The translations under genes and the position numbers were made by a program. The notes beneath the pieces were generated by a model. That model worked only from the letters and a program-made list of their open reading frames with translations. It was not told the origin of the DNA and made no database searches. A DNA stretch of 64,000 bases from Chrysomallon squamiferum (Eukaryota > Mollusca > Gastropoda > Neomphalida > Peltospiridae). The stretch lies in assembly GCA_012295275.1 (NCBI GenBank), contig CM022675.1, positions 612,860-676,859 on the forward strand, read 5' to 3'. Positions 60,930-64,000 of this stretch are shown here, in pieces; within the stretch, counting starts at the first letter, position 1; every line of letters starts with the position of its first letter.

Positions 60930-63900
60930 GTATATAATAATATTTTTTGCTGGTAATTCATCTATTAACAGACACCTTAAGTAGATGGATTGTTAACTTC
61001 AGTAATCACAAAGATATTATTATTATTATTATTATTATTTTATTTTTATTATTATTATGTATTATTCAATCAAAAAACAAAAATTCTACGCTGCCATTTC
61101 AGTGTATATTTTTTTTAAACAGATCATTTTGTACATAACTGGTTGAGTTACAACAGTAAAATATTTTCAAGGTTGATGTAATGTTTGAAAGATTTTTTTT
61201 TTTTTTTTTTTTTTGGAGACCGTATTTAAAAAAAAAAAAAAAGTATATATACACACACATGCACCTGTGTTGTGTTGAGACAAAAATTCTAAACATAAAA
61301 ATCAGTAATCATGTTTTGCTGTTAATGTGGAATTAACATATTTAGTCTGACGAACGAATATTAGTTAAATTGACAGATTATTAAATTTTATATTCTAATT
61401 TCACAGTAACAGAAATTAGAATAATTCTGATGAAAATGTGATCAGCTTCGAAAATTAACAAACTTGCAATATGCTTTAAAAATGAAAAACATTTTTTTTT
61501 TTTTTTTTTTTTTTTTTTTCTCTCTGCATTTGGAGAAACTTGAAACTGGAGGTTTTTAGCTATAATTTGAGTGCCTGTCTGTAAGAGGTGTAAAGCAGAA
61601 AAAACTGAGTTTGGAATGTAATAAGTATTTAGACTGTATATTACTGATTTGTATGTGTTTTTGTTAATTTGCTTTTTTCTCTTTTATATTTCTTAGTTTC
61701 TACCACATCCTTGTTTGTATCAGAAATTAAAATAAGGTATAAATCTGTACAAAGTGATATTGTAAAGTTGTATTGTCTTTTTTAAAAAAAAAACTTGCCT
61801 ATATATTTAGCTTGAATAGGTTAAAATATATTTTACTGAGGCTTATGTTGAACTAAATTGTAATAATTACAACAGAATAACAATTTTTTGTCTTAATTTT
61901 TAAAAGAATTAATAATGTTTCAATCTAGGGTATTAAATTTATTTATATATTAACAAATTGCTCTGTATTTTACTTGATATTATGCTAGAAGTATTAAATA
62001 TTATTTATATTTTGAATTGCTATATATTTTTGTTTTCCAGTAATTTTAGGATATCAGTTCTTCAGAGGTGTAAATCAGCTTTCAAATATTGCATAATGTG
62101 TTTTATTTATTATTTTATTATTTTTTTATTTTTTTTTTTTTTTGCTATATGTATGTATCCTTTCTATTAACTTAGTTACAAAGTAAAATATATTAACTAT
62201 TGAGACAAGGAAGGGTGTTGAAGTATGTTTCCAATGTACATTTATAAAAAAAAAAATTTTTTTTTACTTACATATTGGTGTGAGAGAAATAAAAAATTCT
62301 AACCTTACAATGTTATTTGTCTATTAGTATTATAATTATTTATATTTGTATTATTGTTATTATTACTCTCATACTAAGTTTTATTTTATTGATCATTTAT
62401 TTATTTATTTTTTAATTAAAATTCTCAAAGAAATAGGTGGTATATCTTATCATGAGATAAATCATGCTGATTTGAATTGTGCAATTGAAGTATTCTTAGG
62501 ACAAAACTATTTATTGGATGTTTTTTAATGTTATTTTGAACATTAATGACATCACCGTGTCATTTCTACACATTCACAGCTTTGCCCCATTGTATTAAAC
62601 ATGCTGGTAAAACTAAAGGCAGGATTATCAATTTAAATTTGTTACAAAGCTTTTAAATTATCTATCTCTATGTGGTCCTTAACAACCTTCTTTGATACTA
62701 CATAACCACAGAGAAAAAAATATCTTCGCAGTTTGTTAAATAAAATAATTGTTTCAACAAAACACCTTAAATTACCAATTCAACAAACATTTTTTATTAT
62801 TATTTTTTATTATTATTATTATTATTATAGACACATCCAGACATCCAATACACATTTACCTAGATTAATTTCATCATTTATTTGAAGTGTAAACTACAGT
62901 TTTAAGTACTGAGCACAAACAACAAAGACAGGTGTTAAGATTTTTTTGCCATTTATACATTTTTATTAAATTTCAGTGGCTTACACCACAGTTGCTTGTA
63001 GAAACTGTCTTCATTTAGAACAAGCCACAGTTCAACATTCACAACACGTCTGTCAGTAACATCACTCCAGTCTCTCACAAAGACAGAAATCACAAACAAA
63101 AAACAATTAAAAATGTGGATTTTTGATCGAGATTCCTATTAAAATACATATTATATCACAAATTAACAAGGAGGCCCGCTAAAGGATACGACAAACACAA
63201 ATTAACAAAATTATGAAGGCCTTCAAAAGGTGGTGTGATGGGATTTTTTTTTTGACAACTGGAAACATTAAATAAGCAATGAGGCCCAGGCTGGGTTTGT
63301 GATACAGAAAAGAAGTATTAAAGAGGCCTGGAGTGGGATGCATTAAAAAAAGAAGCACATTTTATTTTTCACTTCTTAAAGTTGAATTTTAAATTCAAAG
63401 AATAAATACATTGATGTGCATACAGCTATATATACTTCATTTATATATATATATATATATGGAACTTTTTATTGTTTTAAGTTAAGTTTGAAAAATTAAG
63501 ATGTAAGCAACATACTTGATAAACAAGACACTAATGAAGATTTCCTAATTGAGGTGCTAATCCAGGTGATTTCTAAATTAAAAAATTAACAACCAAAGCA
63601 GGATCATCTTTCTTAGTTAACATCATTCTACTGGTGAATTAATTTGCTACACTGTTTTGTCCTGGGGGAATTTTAAGATATATTCTCATTCTAATAATTC
63701 TAAAAGCTGAAGAAAGAAAAAAAAAAAAAAAAAAAAAAATTTAAAAGAAAAGAAGAATACAGAAAAAGCTTATATTGAAGAATAAAACACCCGTATTAAA
63801 GATAAAATTTAAAAATAACACAAATTTCATTAATAACATGCATGATATACAATTCTTAAATAAATATCCATTTTTCAAATTTTATAGAAAATTTTCTTTT

Positions 63901-64000
63901 TTAAAACCTAATTACATGTATATAAAAGTAATTATGTACGTTTTCATATATCATGCAGTATATATTTACAAGCTGTGTCTTAAGATTTTAATATATGCTT
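60930..64000. other. AT-rich right end without supported gene
   Basis: Long poly-T tracts and ATT arrays (61015-61060, 62810-62828). On the minus strand, a stop-free frame at about 62960-63130 reads RDWSDVTDRRVVNVELWLVL then NEDSFYKQLW. It might be the end of a gene entering from the right, but no acceptor or family was recognised. GAGGCCC-type phrases recur at 63170-63330. Confidence 0.4.

Noticed and set aside
62960-63130. Minus-strand stop-free stretch RDWSDVTDRRVVNVELWLVL
   Set aside because: It is short, has no convincing acceptor and no recognised family. Left as an uncertain note in the right-end region.

Overview
This is an AT-rich, intron-containing animal nuclear sequence, dense in microsatellites and minisatellites. 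The protein-coding parts are short exons with GT-AG (and a few GC-AG) boundaries. The gene content (STT3B, an ERICH2-like protein, a class A GPCR first exon), the telomere-like TTAGGG runs and the simple-repeat load fit an invertebrate, most likely a lophotrochozoan such as a mollusc. The species cannot be fixed from the sequence alone.

Layout. 1-2119: microsatellites and the first coding exon of a class A (rhodopsin-like) GPCR on the minus strand, whose remaining exons lie beyond the left edge. 2120-7465: gene-poor AT-rich DNA. 7629-34103 (minus): a complete 17-coding-exon STT3B gene, the catalytic subunit of the oligosaccharyltransferase that N-glycosylates proteins in the ER. All junction phases were walked by hand and give one 774-residue protein with WWDYG, SVSEHQ and DxE motifs. 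Its 8.7-kb first intron holds a foldback element with about 110-bp inverted ends and a hAT-like MITE. 37226-39304 (minus): an unrecognised two-exon gene (362 aa, one predicted membrane segment). 40177-41500 (plus): weak evidence for a very small gene. 42.0-48.7 kb: a field of diverged same-strand copies related to an exon of the 37-kb gene, with a frameshifted coding-like segment at 43.56-44.64 kb. 50.2-50.5 kb: remnant of a MULE/FLYWCH-type transposase. 53478-57916 (minus): a 9-exon ERICH2-like acidic protein gene (261 aa). 59716-60655 (plus): a two-exon gene for an 82-aa single-pass membrane protein. 60.7-64.0 kb: AT-rich DNA with no supported gene.

The most striking structure is that tandem arrays repeatedly contain real splice sites. 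In STT3B the 5' splice sites of exons 3, 6, 7, 10, 13 and probably 15, and the 3' splice sites of exons 4, 9 and 10, lie inside local tandem repeats whose units carry the last or first few exonic bases plus the splice signal. Copy number runs from 2 to about 18. The same happens at exon 7 of the ERICH2-like gene (five 58-bp copies). The genes therefore carry rows of decoy splice sites beside the working ones.
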